NCBI GenBank assembly: GCA_016790635.1 | Contig: JAEUOR010000019.1 | Span: 1 to 64,000, forward strand | From: Burkholderiales bacterium | GTDB taxonomy: Bacteria; Pseudomonadota; Gammaproteobacteria; Burkholderiales; JAEUOS01 | Direction of reading: 5' to 3' | DNA length: 64,000 nt | In this document: positions 1 through 8,175 of the stretch, piece after piece | Position numbering within the stretch: position 1 is the first letter of the stretch | Layout: every line of letters starts with the position of its first letter | Translations under genes and position numbers: made by a program | The notes under the pieces: generated by a model | The model's database searches: none | What the model saw: the letters and a program-made list of their open reading frames with translations, nothing else | What the model was told of the DNA's origin: nothing

Positions 1-7
1 CGCCGCA

Positions 8-37
8 AAGCAGAACGCCCCGCTGCGCGGGGCGTTC
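8..37 (-). terminator. Hairpin terminator downstream of aceA
   Basis: A perfect 11-bp inverted repeat (GAACGCCCCGC at 13-23 and its complement at 27-37) has a 3-base loop. It lies about 20 bases past the aceA stop codon. Read on the minus strand it is followed by TGCTTTG, a weak U-tract. It probably ends the aceA transcript. Confidence 0.7.
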
Positions 38-58
38 GGTCAAACGACGTGAACCCGA

Positions 59-1384
<1,326 letters not shown>

Positions 1385-1855
1385 GATGCGACTTCCTTCC
1401 TAAGAGTGTTGAGGGAACCGTACTTGTCTCGCTCGCACCCGAATCTTGGCTTTGGATGTCCGGGCTTGCTGCACTGCGTCGGCGCAGTTTCGCGAACCCT
1501 TATGCTGCTTCGCAACAGCTTTAGCGGCCTGTAGCACTTACTTAACAAGGCATTGTTTTTAAGCAACTTTTTCACTCGTCAAGCGTGTCAGCGGCGAATA
1601 AATAAGCGCTTAAATCCCGCGACGCGACAACTCAGTGGGCACTTACATGTTTGCATCCAAAATTCCCTCGCCGCTCAAAGGGATAGCGCACCAGGGGCAG
1701 CGCGCGACGCGGCCCTGCGTTGGTCTGTGCGACCGTGGGTGGCGCGCCAATCGCGCCTGGAAGGTGCGGCCCTGCTCGAAACGAGAGTGCTAATATCGCA
1801 GTGCAAAAACTTGTGTCGGCGCGTCGTCCGCACGCAAAACGACCGAAAGAGAAGC
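1385..1855. promoter_or_regulatory. Divergent promoter region between aceA and the UPF0114 gene
   Basis: This 471-bp gap holds no convincing gene; an upstream extension of the rightward reading frame looks non-coding. The stretch 1530-1625 is clearly AT-richer than its surroundings and contains an imperfect inverted repeat, CTTAACAA at 1541-1548 against TTGTTTTTAAG at 1553-1563. A TAATAT box at 1791-1796 could be the -10 of the rightward gene. No confident -35/-10 pair could be assigned for aceA. Carbon-source control of aceA would be expected to act here, but no operator is recognised. Confidence 0.45.
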
Positions 1856-2443
1856 ATGTCCCAGCCAGTCTCGACCCAGGCGCCGTTGCGCCCCGTGCCG
1901 CGCTTCATTTTCGCCAGTCGCTGGCTGCAGTTCCCCCTCTACATCGGGTTGATCCTGGCGCAGGCGGTCTACGTCTTCCATTTCTGGGTCGAACTGACCC
2001 ACCTGATCGAAGCGGCCTTCGGCCATGGCCCCCTGATCGCGCAAGCCCCCGACGGCAAGCTCACCGAGACGGCCATCATGCTGGTGGTGCTGGGCCTGAT
2101 CGACGTGGTCATGATCTCCAACCTCCTCATCATGGTCATCGTCGGCGGCTACGAGACCTTCGTCTCGCGCATGAACCTGGAGTCGCACCCCGACCAGCCT
2201 GAATGGCTGTCGCATGTGAACGCCAGCGTGCTCAAGGTCAAGCTCGCCACGGCGATCATCGGCATCTCGTCGATCCACCTGCTCAAGACCTTCATCAACG
2301 CCGAGCACTACGAGGTCAAGACCCTGGTCGCGCAGACGGCGATCCACATCACCTTCCTGCTCTCGGCCATCGCGATTGCCTATACCGACTACCTGATGGA
2401 AAAGGCGATCACATTGGCGCGCGGCCACTCCGGCGAACACTAG
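1856..2443 (+). CDS. UPF0114 (YqhA/TIGR00645) family membrane protein
   Basis: The 195-residue integral membrane protein belongs to the UPF0114 family, whose E. coli member is YqhA; function is unknown. Family traits visible are ASRW near the start of the first membrane segment, GGYETFVSR in the middle, and the SSIHLLKTF and HITFLLSA stretches near the C-terminus. There are about four hydrophobic segments. The start was set at the ATG at 1856, preceded by AAAGAGAAG, because family homology begins just after it; the frame is open about 300 bases further upstream, but that part has no family character. It is a single gene with no operon partner, divergent from aceA. Confidence 0.85.
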   Translation: MSQPVSTQAPLRPVPRFIFASRWLQFPLYIGLILAQAVYVFHFWVELTHLIEAAFGHGPLIAQAPDGKLTETAIMLVVLGLIDVVMISNLLIMVIVGGYETFVSRMNLESHPDQPEWLSHVNASVLKVKLATAIIGISSIHLLKTFINAEHYEVKTLVAQTAIHITFLLSAIAIAYTDYLMEKAITLARGHSGEH

Positions 2444-2500
2444 CAGGGACCCGCAATCGCAAGGGCCGCGGCGCGCCCGCGGCAGCCGGCGCCCGGTCGC

Positions 2501-2842
2501 CTAGAAGGGCATCTTGAAGCCGGGGGGCATGCCCATGCCGGCGCCCAGCGAAGCCTTCTTCTCTTCGGCAACCTTCTCGACCTTGCGCGCAGCGTCGTTG
2601 AACGCCGCCGCGATCAGGTCCTCGAGCATCTCGCGGTCATCACCCATGAGCGAAGGGTCGATGGCGACCCGCTTGACCGCATTGTTGCCGGTCATGACGA
2701 CCTTGACCATGCCGGCGCCGGCCTGGCCTTCGATCTCCATGGCGGCCAATTCCTCCTCCACGCGCGCCATCTGCTGCTGCATCTTTTCCTGCATCGCCTG
2801 GGCCTGCTTCATGAGGCCGGCGAGTTGTCCCTTGTTGAACAT
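2501..2842 (-). CDS. ybaB: YbaB/EbfC family nucleoid-associated protein
   Basis: This small DNA-binding protein of 113 residues is of the YbaB/EbfC family, which forms dimers that bind and bridge DNA. It starts with [15 protein letters not shown], followed by a methionine- and glutamine-rich helix (about residues 14-40) typical of the family, then a beta region with the conserved VKVVMTGN. It lies 27 bases downstream of dnaX on the same strand, the usual dnaX-ybaB arrangement, so it is probably cotranscribed. In most proteobacteria recR follows. Here the next gene downstream on that strand is aceA, behind a convergent gene, so recR must be elsewhere. Confidence 0.95.
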   Translation of the reverse strand: MFNKGQLAGLMKQAQAMQEKMQQQMARVEEELAAMEIEGQAGAGMVKVVMTGNNAVKRVAIDPSLMGDDREMLEDLIAAAFNDAARKVEKVAEEKKASLGAGMGMPPGFKMPF

Positions 2843-2869
2843 GCTCGACTCCGTGCGGTTACGGTTGAC

Positions 2870-4564
2870 TCAGCCCTGCGAAGGCCGGATGTCGGTGACG
2901 CGCGCACCGGTCTTCTCGACCAGTTCACGCACAAATGGATCGTTCTTGATCGACGCCTCGGCCTCGCGCTGACGCGCGTCGGCCGCGCGTTCATTGACCG
3001 CAGCGACCGAAGCGCCCTGCATGTCCCCCACCGACACCGCCAGCCGCACCGGGCGCCCGAAATACTGCTCCAGCGAAGCGCGCAACTTCTCCTGCATCGA
3101 ACGGTCCTCGGCCTGGGTGCGGCCGGGAACACGCAAGGAAAAAAGGCCGGGCTCGTGTGCCGAAAGCTCGGTCTGGTTGGCCCAGTTGCGCACGAATCCG
3201 GTCAGCGGCAGGCGCGCGATCAACGCGGTCCAGTCGCCGTCAAATGGCGCGGACGCGGCGGACGCCGCAATCGCGGGCGCGGCGTTCCCGCGCCCTGGCG
3301 GGGTTGCAGGCGCGGGCTCCGACGCGACCCCGGCGCCTGCGTGCGCCGACATGCGGACCGGCGCGGCGCCAGTCGACGCCACCGCGGATGCCGCTCCCGG
3401 CATGGCGCCCGTGCCGCGCGCTGCCCCCGCCTTCGCAGGAGTTGCCGCGGCTCGCGGCGCGACGACAGCCGCGCCAGCCTCCTGGGGCCTGAAATTGAGC
3501 ATGCGCAGGAGGGTCATCGTGAATCCGGTTTCCTCGTCCGGCGCGTAGGCCAAGTCGTTGCGGCCGAGGATCACGATCTGGTAGTAGAGCTGTACCTCCT
3601 CGGGGCCGAGCGCCTTGGCCAGGCGCAGCACGTCGTCGCGATCCGGCGCGTCTTCCGCGACAGCGTCGGGATGCGCCTGTGCGACGGCGATGCGCGACAG
3701 GAGCGTCGCCAGGTCCGCGAGCGCGGCGGCGAACGACGCCGAGAGCTCCCTCATCTTCGCCGCCACCTCGAAGAGCGCGTCGGCCTTCTCCTCCACGAGC
3801 GCGTCGAGGACACGCACCAGGTAAGCGTCATCGATGCTGCCCAGCATGCCGCGCACCGCCGCCTCGGCAACCGCACCGCCGCCATAGGCGATCGCCTGGT
3901 CGGTGAGGGACAGCGCGTCACGCATGCTGCCGGCGGCCGCACGCGCGATCAGGCGCAGCGCGGCCCGGTCGGCGGCGACTTTCTCGGCCGCGAGCACGGT
4001 TTCGAGATGGGCAACGATGTGCGGCTGCGGCATCTGCTTCAAGTTGAACTGCAGGCAGCGCGACAACACCGTCACCGGGATCTTCTGCGGATCGGTCGTC
4101 GCGAGCACGAACTTGACGTGCTCTGGAGGCTCTTCGAGCGTCTTCAACATCGCGTTGAACGCGGTGTTGGTGAGCATGTGCACCTCGTCGATCATCAGCA
4201 CCTTGTAGCGCGACGCGTCCTGCTTGTAGGCGGCCGACTCGAGCACCTGGGTGATTTCATCGACGCCGCGGTTGGACGCCGCGTCCATCTCGACATAGTC
4301 GGTGAAGCGCCCGGCGTCGATGGCCACGCAGGTCGGGCACACGCCGCAGGGCGTGGCCGAGACGCCGGTCTCGCAGTTGAGCGCCTTGGCCAGGATGCGC
4401 GAAATGGTCGTCTTGCCCACGCCGCGCGTGCCGGTGAAGAGCCATGCATGGTGCAGGCGCTGCGTGGCCAGGGCGTGCGACAGCGCGCGCACGACATGCT
4501 CCTGGCCGACGATGCCCGCAAAATCCCTGGGACGATACTTGCGGGCGAGGACGAGGTAGGACAC
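2870..4564 (-). CDS. dnaX: DNA polymerase III subunit gamma/tau
   Basis: This is the clamp-loader ATPase and organiser of the replicative polymerase, about 564 residues. The N-terminal AAA+ domain carries Walker A GTRGVGKT at 45-52, the zinc-binding cysteines at about 64, 73, 76 and 79, and Walker B in MIDEVH. A proline/alanine-rich linker (about 365-440) leads to the C-terminal tau region. I chose the GTG start at 4564 because the product then begins SYLVLARKYRP, the family N-terminus; a longer reading frame upstream is unconserved. No A-rich slippery heptamer is seen in the linker, so a gamma form made by frameshifting is not evident. There is no Shine-Dalgarno before the GTG, but a TACAAT box ends 7 bases upstream. 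ybaB follows. Confidence 0.96.
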   Translation of the reverse strand: MSYLVLARKYRPRDFAGIVGQEHVVRALSHALATQRLHHAWLFTGTRGVGKTTISRILAKALNCETGVSATPCGVCPTCVAIDAGRFTDYVEMDAASNRGVDEITQVLESAAYKQDASRYKVLMIDEVHMLTNTAFNAMLKTLEEPPEHVKFVLATTDPQKIPVTVLSRCLQFNLKQMPQPHIVAHLETVLAAEKVAADRAALRLIARAAAGSMRDALSLTDQAIAYGGGAVAEAAVRGMLGSIDDAYLVRVLDALVEEKADALFEVAAKMRELSASFAAALADLATLLSRIAVAQAHPDAVAEDAPDRDDVLRLAKALGPEEVQLYYQIVILGRNDLAYAPDEETGFTMTLLRMLNFRPQEAGAAVVAPRAAATPAKAGAARGTGAMPGAASAVASTGAAPVRMSAHAGAGVASEPAPATPPGRGNAAPAIAASAASAPFDGDWTALIARLPLTGFVRNWANQTELSAHEPGLFSLRVPGRTQAEDRSMQEKLRASLEQYFGRPVRLAVSVGDMQGASVAAVNERAADARQREAEASIKNDPFVRELVEKTGARVTDIRPSQG

Positions 4565-4577
4565 GGATTCGATTGTA
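4565..4577 (-). promoter_or_regulatory. Putative -10 box directly before the dnaX start
   Basis: On the minus strand TACAAT (4572-4577) is followed by seven bases and then the GTG start of dnaX. Transcription starting the usual 6-8 bases after a -10 box would begin at or next to the start codon. No good -35 is seen at 17 bases. The same spacing occurs at argA. Confidence 0.4.
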
Positions 4578-4654
4578 TCGGACGGTCCGGCCGACGCCGC
4601 CACGACCCACCGGCGATCGCGCCGTCCCGGCGTTGGCGCCATGCCGCAGCATGG

Positions 4655-4753
4655 TTGGCGAGCCTGACCCCGGCACTTGGGGTGATTGGTTATGGCTGCT
4701 TCGTTCCCGACCTGACCAGGTTCCCAAGCCTCAATGCGGGGAGGCCCGCCACC
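4655..4753 (-). ncRNA. ffs: Signal recognition particle (4.5S) RNA, small bacterial type
   Basis: The minus strand contains the conserved SRP RNA tip, CAGGTCGGGAACGAAGCAGC, the binding site for Ffh. The ends pair: GGCGGGCC near 4743-4750 with GGCTCGCC near 4657-4664, one pair being G-U, giving a single long hairpin of about 99 nucleotides. This matches the short SRP RNA of Gram-negative bacteria. It lies just upstream of dnaX on the same strand. The ends are estimated from pairing and are good to a few bases. Confidence 0.93.
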
Positions 4754-4757
4754 AAGG

Positions 4758-4763
4758 ATTCTA
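4758..4763 (-). promoter_or_regulatory. -10 box of the SRP RNA gene
   Basis: TAGAAT on the minus strand lies about 7 bases before the predicted 5' end of the SRP RNA, the spacing expected for a sigma-70 -10 element. The -35 would fall at the end of pdxH and is not obvious. Confidence 0.55.
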
Positions 4764-4786
4764 GCAGCGCCCCCCGGGCACTTCGC

Positions 4787-5440
4787 TCAAGGCGCGAGGC
4801 GCGCACGCTGCCAGGCCCCGGCGCGCAGCGTGTAGACGACGCGGTCGTGCAGGCGGCTGCGACGACCCTGCCAGAACTCGAAACTGTCGGGCACCAGACG
4901 GTAGCCGCCCCAATGCGGCGGGCGCGCCGGCGTCTGGCCCTGCTCGGCCTGGGCCGCGGCGAAGCGCTCCTCCAGCCAGGCACGCGACGCGATCGGCCGG
5001 CTTTGCGGCGAGGCGATCGCGCCGATGCGGCTCAAGAGCGGGCGCGAGTCGAAGTAGGCATCGGCGGCGGCGGCTTCGCCTTTCACGACCCGTCCCTCGA
5101 TGCGCACTTCGCGTTCGAGCTCGACCCAGTGGAACAGAAGCGCCGCATGCGGGTTGGCGGCCAGCTCGCGTCCCTTGCGCGATTCGTAGTTCGTGTAGAA
5201 GACCATGGCGCCGTCGGCAACCTCCTTCAGGAGCAGGATGCGCGAGGAAGGCCGGCCCTCCGCGCCCACCGTCGCCACCGACATCGCAGTCGGTTCCGGG
5301 CAGCCGGCTGCGATCGCCTGGTCCAACCACAAGGAGAACTGGACGACAGGGTCAGGATCGACCGCGCCTTCATCGAGCGTGGCCAGCGCGTAGTCCTTGC
5401 GCAGGGCGGCGATGGTGGAGGTGGCAGAGGGCGGGGTCAT
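4787..5440 (-). CDS. pdxH: Pyridoxine/pyridoxamine 5'-phosphate oxidase
   Basis: This FMN enzyme makes pyridoxal 5'-phosphate from pyridoxine or pyridoxamine phosphate, the last step of vitamin B6 synthesis and salvage. The 217-residue product matches the family length. It shows the N-terminal [12 protein letters not shown] region, [10 protein letters not shown] (FMN binding), the [14 protein letters not shown] strand pair, and the C-terminal RLHDR...W...RLAP signature. The ATG at 5440 was chosen on length and homology; the frame is open about 150 bases further upstream without family character. No clear Shine-Dalgarno precedes the ATG. The gene is followed closely on the same strand by the SRP RNA gene. 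Confidence 0.95.
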   Translation of the reverse strand: MTPPSATSTIAALRKDYALATLDEGAVDPDPVVQFSLWLDQAIAAGCPEPTAMSVATVGAEGRPSSRILLLKEVADGAMVFYTNYESRKGRELAANPHAALLFHWVELEREVRIEGRVVKGEAAAADAYFDSRPLLSRIGAIASPQSRPIASRAWLEERFAAAQAEQGQTPARPPHWGGYRLVPDSFEFWQGRRSRLHDRVVYTLRAGAWQRARLAP

Positions 5441-5624
5441 GATCACAGGACCGCACAAGGCGGCCAACGTTGCATGGTTGCCACGCATTCTAGCGCCGCG
5501 CCGCGCCGCCCGGGACTCGATGTCATCGGAGACGGGATTACTAGATTTTGTGCCGCAATCCGGCGCGGGTAACAGCCCATAGTAGCGTGACACGCGCAGC
5601 CGGCGTATCGGAAAACGGCGTTTT

Positions 5625-5664
5625 CAGAGGGAAAACGGGCGCGAAAAATTTCACTTTCCCTCTG
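5625..5664. repeat. Spaced inverted repeat upstream of the histone-like gene promoter
   Basis: CAGAGGGAAA (5625-5634) is perfectly inverted as TTTCCCTCTG (5655-5664), with 20 bases between arms. The arms extend further with T/A-rich flanks if one G is bulged. It ends 8 bases before a TTGACA box, a position suitable for an operator or a hairpin. Confidence 0.6.
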
Positions 5665-5672
5665 GAAAACCG

Positions 5673-5701
5673 TTGACAACGTCGTTGAGAGTGTGCATTC
5701 T
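5673..5701 (+). promoter_or_regulatory. Putative sigma-70 promoter of the histone-like gene
   Basis: A perfect -35 TTGACA (5673-5678), a 17-base spacer, then CATTCT (5696-5701) as a weak -10. It would give an untranslated leader of about 170 bases. Confidence 0.45.
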
Positions 5702-5879
5702 TCGCGCTGTCACTCTGAGAAGCAGTCTTTTTCGAGTGACTGGAGACGCAAAAGCGGGGCGAAATGCGAAGAGCAAGGTGCGATGAGCATGAGGCAATTT
5801 GCGACCCGGCGCCGGTTTTGCGCCTCTTGGAACCAAGCCTTGTAGTTCAACCTTTCATCTCGTTTTGGAGGAAGTAACC

Positions 5880-6272
5880 ATGGCCACCGCCAAGAAAGCT
5901 GCAAAGAAGCCCGCCAAGAAAGCCGCCGCGAAGAAGCCCGCCAAGAAGGCTGCAAAGAAGGCTGCGAAGAAGCCTGCGAAGAAAGCGGCGAAGAAAGCTG
6001 CGCCAAAGAAGAAAGCGGCACGAAAGCCAAACGCTGCCTTCATGAAGCCCGTCACCCCCTCTGCCGCGCTGGCTGCCGTCATCGGCGACAAGCCCGCTCC
6101 GCGCACCGAGGTGACCAGCAAGATCTGGGCTTACATCAAGAAGAGCGGCCTTCAGGACAAGATCAACCGTCGCATGATCAACGCTGACGACAAGCTCAAA
6201 GCCGTCTTCGGCGGCAAGAAGCAGGTCTCGATGTTCGAGATGACCAAGTTGGTCAGCGCGCACCTGAAGTAA
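5880..6272 (+). CDS. Histone H1-like DNA-binding protein with SWIB domain
   Basis: The 130-residue basic protein has two parts. Residues 1-50 are an almost pure lysine/alanine/proline tail built from KKAAKKPAKKAA-type repeats, like the tails of eukaryotic H1 and of bacterial histone-like proteins. Residues 53-130 form a SWIB domain (MKPVTPSAALAAVIG ... KIWAYIKKSG ... MFEMTKLVSAHL), a fold first known from eukaryotic chromatin remodelling factors. Such fusions are found in several Burkholderiales and chlamydiae and are thought to compact or organise the nucleoid; that role is inferred here. The ATG at 5880 is preceded by a strong GGAGGAAG. The gene is monocistronic: its own promoter and palindrome upstream, an intrinsic terminator 30 bases downstream. 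Confidence 0.9.
   Translation: MATAKKAAKKPAKKAAAKKPAKKAAKKAAKKPAKKAAKKAAPKKKAARKPNAAFMKPVTPSAALAAVIGDKPAPRTEVTSKIWAYIKKSGLQDKINRRMINADDKLKAVFGGKKQVSMFEMTKLVSAHLK
5886..6028 (+). repeat. Degenerate codon repeat encoding the lysine/alanine tail
   Basis: About 140 bases made of imperfect AAG-AAG/AAA-GCN-GCN and AAG-CCN-GCC units. The low-complexity DNA could expand or contract, changing tail length between strains. Confidence 0.8.
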
Positions 6273-6302
6273 GCAGTCCCTCCGGCCTGGCCGGGGAGAA
6301 TG

Positions 6303-6330
6303 AAGGCCCGCTGCAAGGCGGGCCTTTTTC
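6303..6330 (+). terminator. Intrinsic terminator after the histone-like gene
   Basis: A 9-bp perfect stem (AAGGCCCGC at 6303-6311, complement at 6318-6326) with a 6-base loop, followed directly by a T-tract (6325-6329). Confidence 0.9.
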
Positions 6331-6423
6331 TTTGGCGCCGCCGGTCCCCTCTGTGCGCCGGCCTGGCTTGCCCGCTCCCCCGCGGTCTTGCTAGGATGAA
6401 CCCTCGCCGCTCCTGCCATTGCC

Positions 6424-7167
6424 TTGCCGCCAACGCCGCTCACCACCTCGTTCTCGCCCGGAGCGCAAGCGCAGGCCGAGAACACGTTGCTCGATACGCT
6501 CGCACGCGTTCCGGTACCCGAGGGATTCGAACTCTCGCTGCGCCTGGCCGGCCCGGTCTCGCGGGCGCTGGCCTTCGCCATCGATTTCGTGCTGCGCCTG
6601 CTCCTGTTCGGCCTCTTCATGTGGCTCATGAGCGCCTTCGACAAGGCCGGTATGGGCCTGGCGCTCCTGGCCGCCTTCGTGATCGAATGGTTCTATCCGG
6701 TGGTGCTGGAAGTGTGGTGGAACGGCACGACGCCGGGCAAGCGCGCTTTCGGACTGGTGGTGCTCAACGACGACGGCACACCGGTGGGATTCGGTGCCTC
6801 GCTGACGCGCAACCTGCTGCGGGCGATCGATTTCCTGCCGTTCCTGTACGCCTTCGGCCTGGCTGCCATGCTCATCAACCGCGACTTCAAGCGCTTGGGC
6901 GACCTGGCTGCTGGAACCGTGGTGGCCTATCGGGATGCACCGCGACGCAACGCAGCGACGGCCGCCGTCACCCCGCAGCCGGCACCCATCCCCCTTTCGC
7001 CCGACGAACGGCGCGCGGTGCTCGACTTCGCCGAGCGGCATGCCAGCCTGACGCCCGAACGCGCCGACGAACTGGCTGCGCATGCGATCCCCCTGGTCCG
7101 CGGCGCCGCGGCGCCGGCACAGCGCCTGCTCGCCATCGCGGCACACGAGCGCGGCAACCACGCTTGA
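6424..7167 (+). CDS. RDD family membrane protein
   Basis: The product is a small integral membrane protein with an RDD domain, named for conserved R and D residues; the biochemical role is unknown. Visible features: LAGPVSRALAFAIDFVLRLLL (first membrane helix with the Arg-Ala-Asp pattern), a second helix near residues 60-85, NGTTPGKRAFGL, and the C-terminal NRDFKRLGDLAAGTVV. The last 60 residues are soluble. It opens a six-gene rightward cluster (RDD, SpoIIM, DUF4129-like, DUF4350-like, MoxR, DUF58). The start is uncertain: TTG at 6424 gives 247 residues, but there is no clear Shine-Dalgarno; a TAGGAT at 6392-6397 may be the -10 of the cluster. Confidence 0.8.
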   Translation: MPPTPLTTSFSPGAQAQAENTLLDTLARVPVPEGFELSLRLAGPVSRALAFAIDFVLRLLLFGLFMWLMSAFDKAGMGLALLAAFVIEWFYPVVLEVWWNGTTPGKRAFGLVVLNDDGTPVGFGASLTRNLLRAIDFLPFLYAFGLAAMLINRDFKRLGDLAAGTVVAYRDAPRRNAATAAVTPQPAPIPLSPDERRAVLDFAERHASLTPERADELAAHAIPLVRGAAAPAQRLLAIAAHERGNHA

Positions 7168-7197
7168 TGAGATCGGTGCACCGGCGATGACCCGCGC

Positions 7198-8175
7198 ATG
7201 AACCAGGCCAGCTACGAGGCGGCAAGCCAGGCGCGCTGGGACGCCTTCGACGCGGACCTCATCGCGCTGGGCAAGCGCGGCGCCATCGACGCCGCGCGCA
7301 TCGCCCATGACCTGCCGCGGCGTTATCGCGAAATCGCCCGCGACCTGGCGGTGGCGCGCGAACGGGCCTACTCGCCGCAACTGGTCGCGGCCCTGGAACG
7401 GCGCGCCCTGACCGGCCACCAGACCCTCTACGGTGCGCGCAGCAACGCCCTGGGAACGGTCGCCGACTTCATCGCGCGCGATTTCCCCGCCCTGGTGCGC
7501 AGCGAGTCGGTGCCGGTCTGGATCGCGATGGGCCTGCTCTTCATTCCTCTCCTGGGCATGATCGCGATCCTGCAGTATTTCCCGGATTTCGCGTATCAGG
7601 TCGTCGGTGCCGAGCAGCTGCGCTCCTACGAACGCATGTACGCGCCGGGCAACCGCGCCCTCGGGCCGCGCCACGAGGCGTCGAGCCAGGTGATGATGTT
7701 CGGCTACTACATCTGGAACAACGTCAAGATCGACTTCCAGTGCTTCGCCGGCGGGCTGCTGTTCGGAGTCGGCGCGGTGTTCTTCCTGGTCTTCAACGGC
7801 CTCATGATCGGCACCGTGGCCGGGTACCTGACGCAATTGGGACTGATCGCCACGTTCTGGGGTTTTGTCGCCGGGCACAGCTCGTGGGAACTCCTGGGCG
7901 CGGCGCTGTCGGGAGCCGCCGGCCTGAAGCTTGGCTGGGCATTGATCGCGCCGGGCAGGCTTTCGCGCGTCGCCGCTCTCAAGGCCGCCAATGGCCAGGC
8001 CATCAGGCTTCTGATCGGTGCAGCCGGAATGACGATTGTCGCCGCCTTCATCGAGGCGTTCTGGTCCAGCCTCGCATCGGTGGATGCCTCGGTCAAGGTC
8101 GCGGTCGGCGCCGCGTTCTGGACCATCCTGATCCTCTATTTCGTCTTTGGCGGGCGAGCTCGCCCCCGGTCATGA
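7198..8175 (+). CDS. SpoIIM (stage II sporulation protein M)-family membrane protein
   Basis: This 325-residue membrane protein belongs to the SpoIIM/DUF95 family. In Bacillus, SpoIIM acts in peptidoglycan remodelling during engulfment; in non-sporulating Gram-negatives the family sits beside MoxR and DUF58 genes and its role is unknown. Residues 1-100 form a soluble helical region (AARIAHDLPRRYREIARDLAVARE); hydrophobic segments follow near 105-125, 180-205, 210-235, 265-290 and 300-320. The pattern MFGYYIWNNVKIDFQCFAGG is typical of the family. The ATG at 7198 follows the RDD gene by 30 bases. Its stop overlaps the next start (ATGA), so the two are translationally coupled. Confidence 0.85.
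   Translation: MNQASYEAASQARWDAFDADLIALGKRGAIDAARIAHDLPRRYREIARDLAVARERAYSPQLVAALERRALTGHQTLYGARSNALGTVADFIARDFPALVRSESVPVWIAMGLLFIPLLGMIAILQYFPDFAYQVVGAEQLRSYERMYAPGNRALGPRHEASSQVMMFGYYIWNNVKIDFQCFAGGLLFGVGAVFFLVFNGLMIGTVAGYLTQLGLIATFWGFVAGHSSWELLGAALSGAAGLKLGWALIAPGRLSRVAALKAANGQAIRLLIGAAGMTIVAAFIEAFWSSLASVDASVKVAVGAAFWTILILYFVFGGRARPRS

Larger units (their letters stand above)
5441..5879. other. 439-bp intergenic region with palindrome and promoter
   Basis: No credible gene lies between pdxH and the histone-like gene. The region is AT-richer than average from about 5600 onward. It contains a spaced inverted repeat (5625-5664), a TTGACA promoter (5673-5701) and a leader of roughly 170 bases before the histone-like start codon. 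Confidence 0.7.

Noticed and set aside
1553..1855. Upstream extension of the UPF0114 gene to 296 residues
   Set aside because: Family similarity begins just after the ATG at 1856, which has a ribosome site; the extension looks like untranslated leader.
2825..5572. A 915-residue rightward open frame across dnaX, the SRP RNA and pdxH
   Set aside because: It runs antisense through two recognised genes and an RNA gene and has no domain; it is a composition artefact.
5799..5879. A longer start for the histone-like gene
   Set aside because: The GGAGGAAG ribosome site lies just before the ATG at 5880, and the extension is not lysine-rich or conserved in type.
5886..6028. CRISPR-like or satellite repeat
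   Set aside because: The repeats are in-frame codons for the lysine/alanine tail, not spacer-separated repeats.
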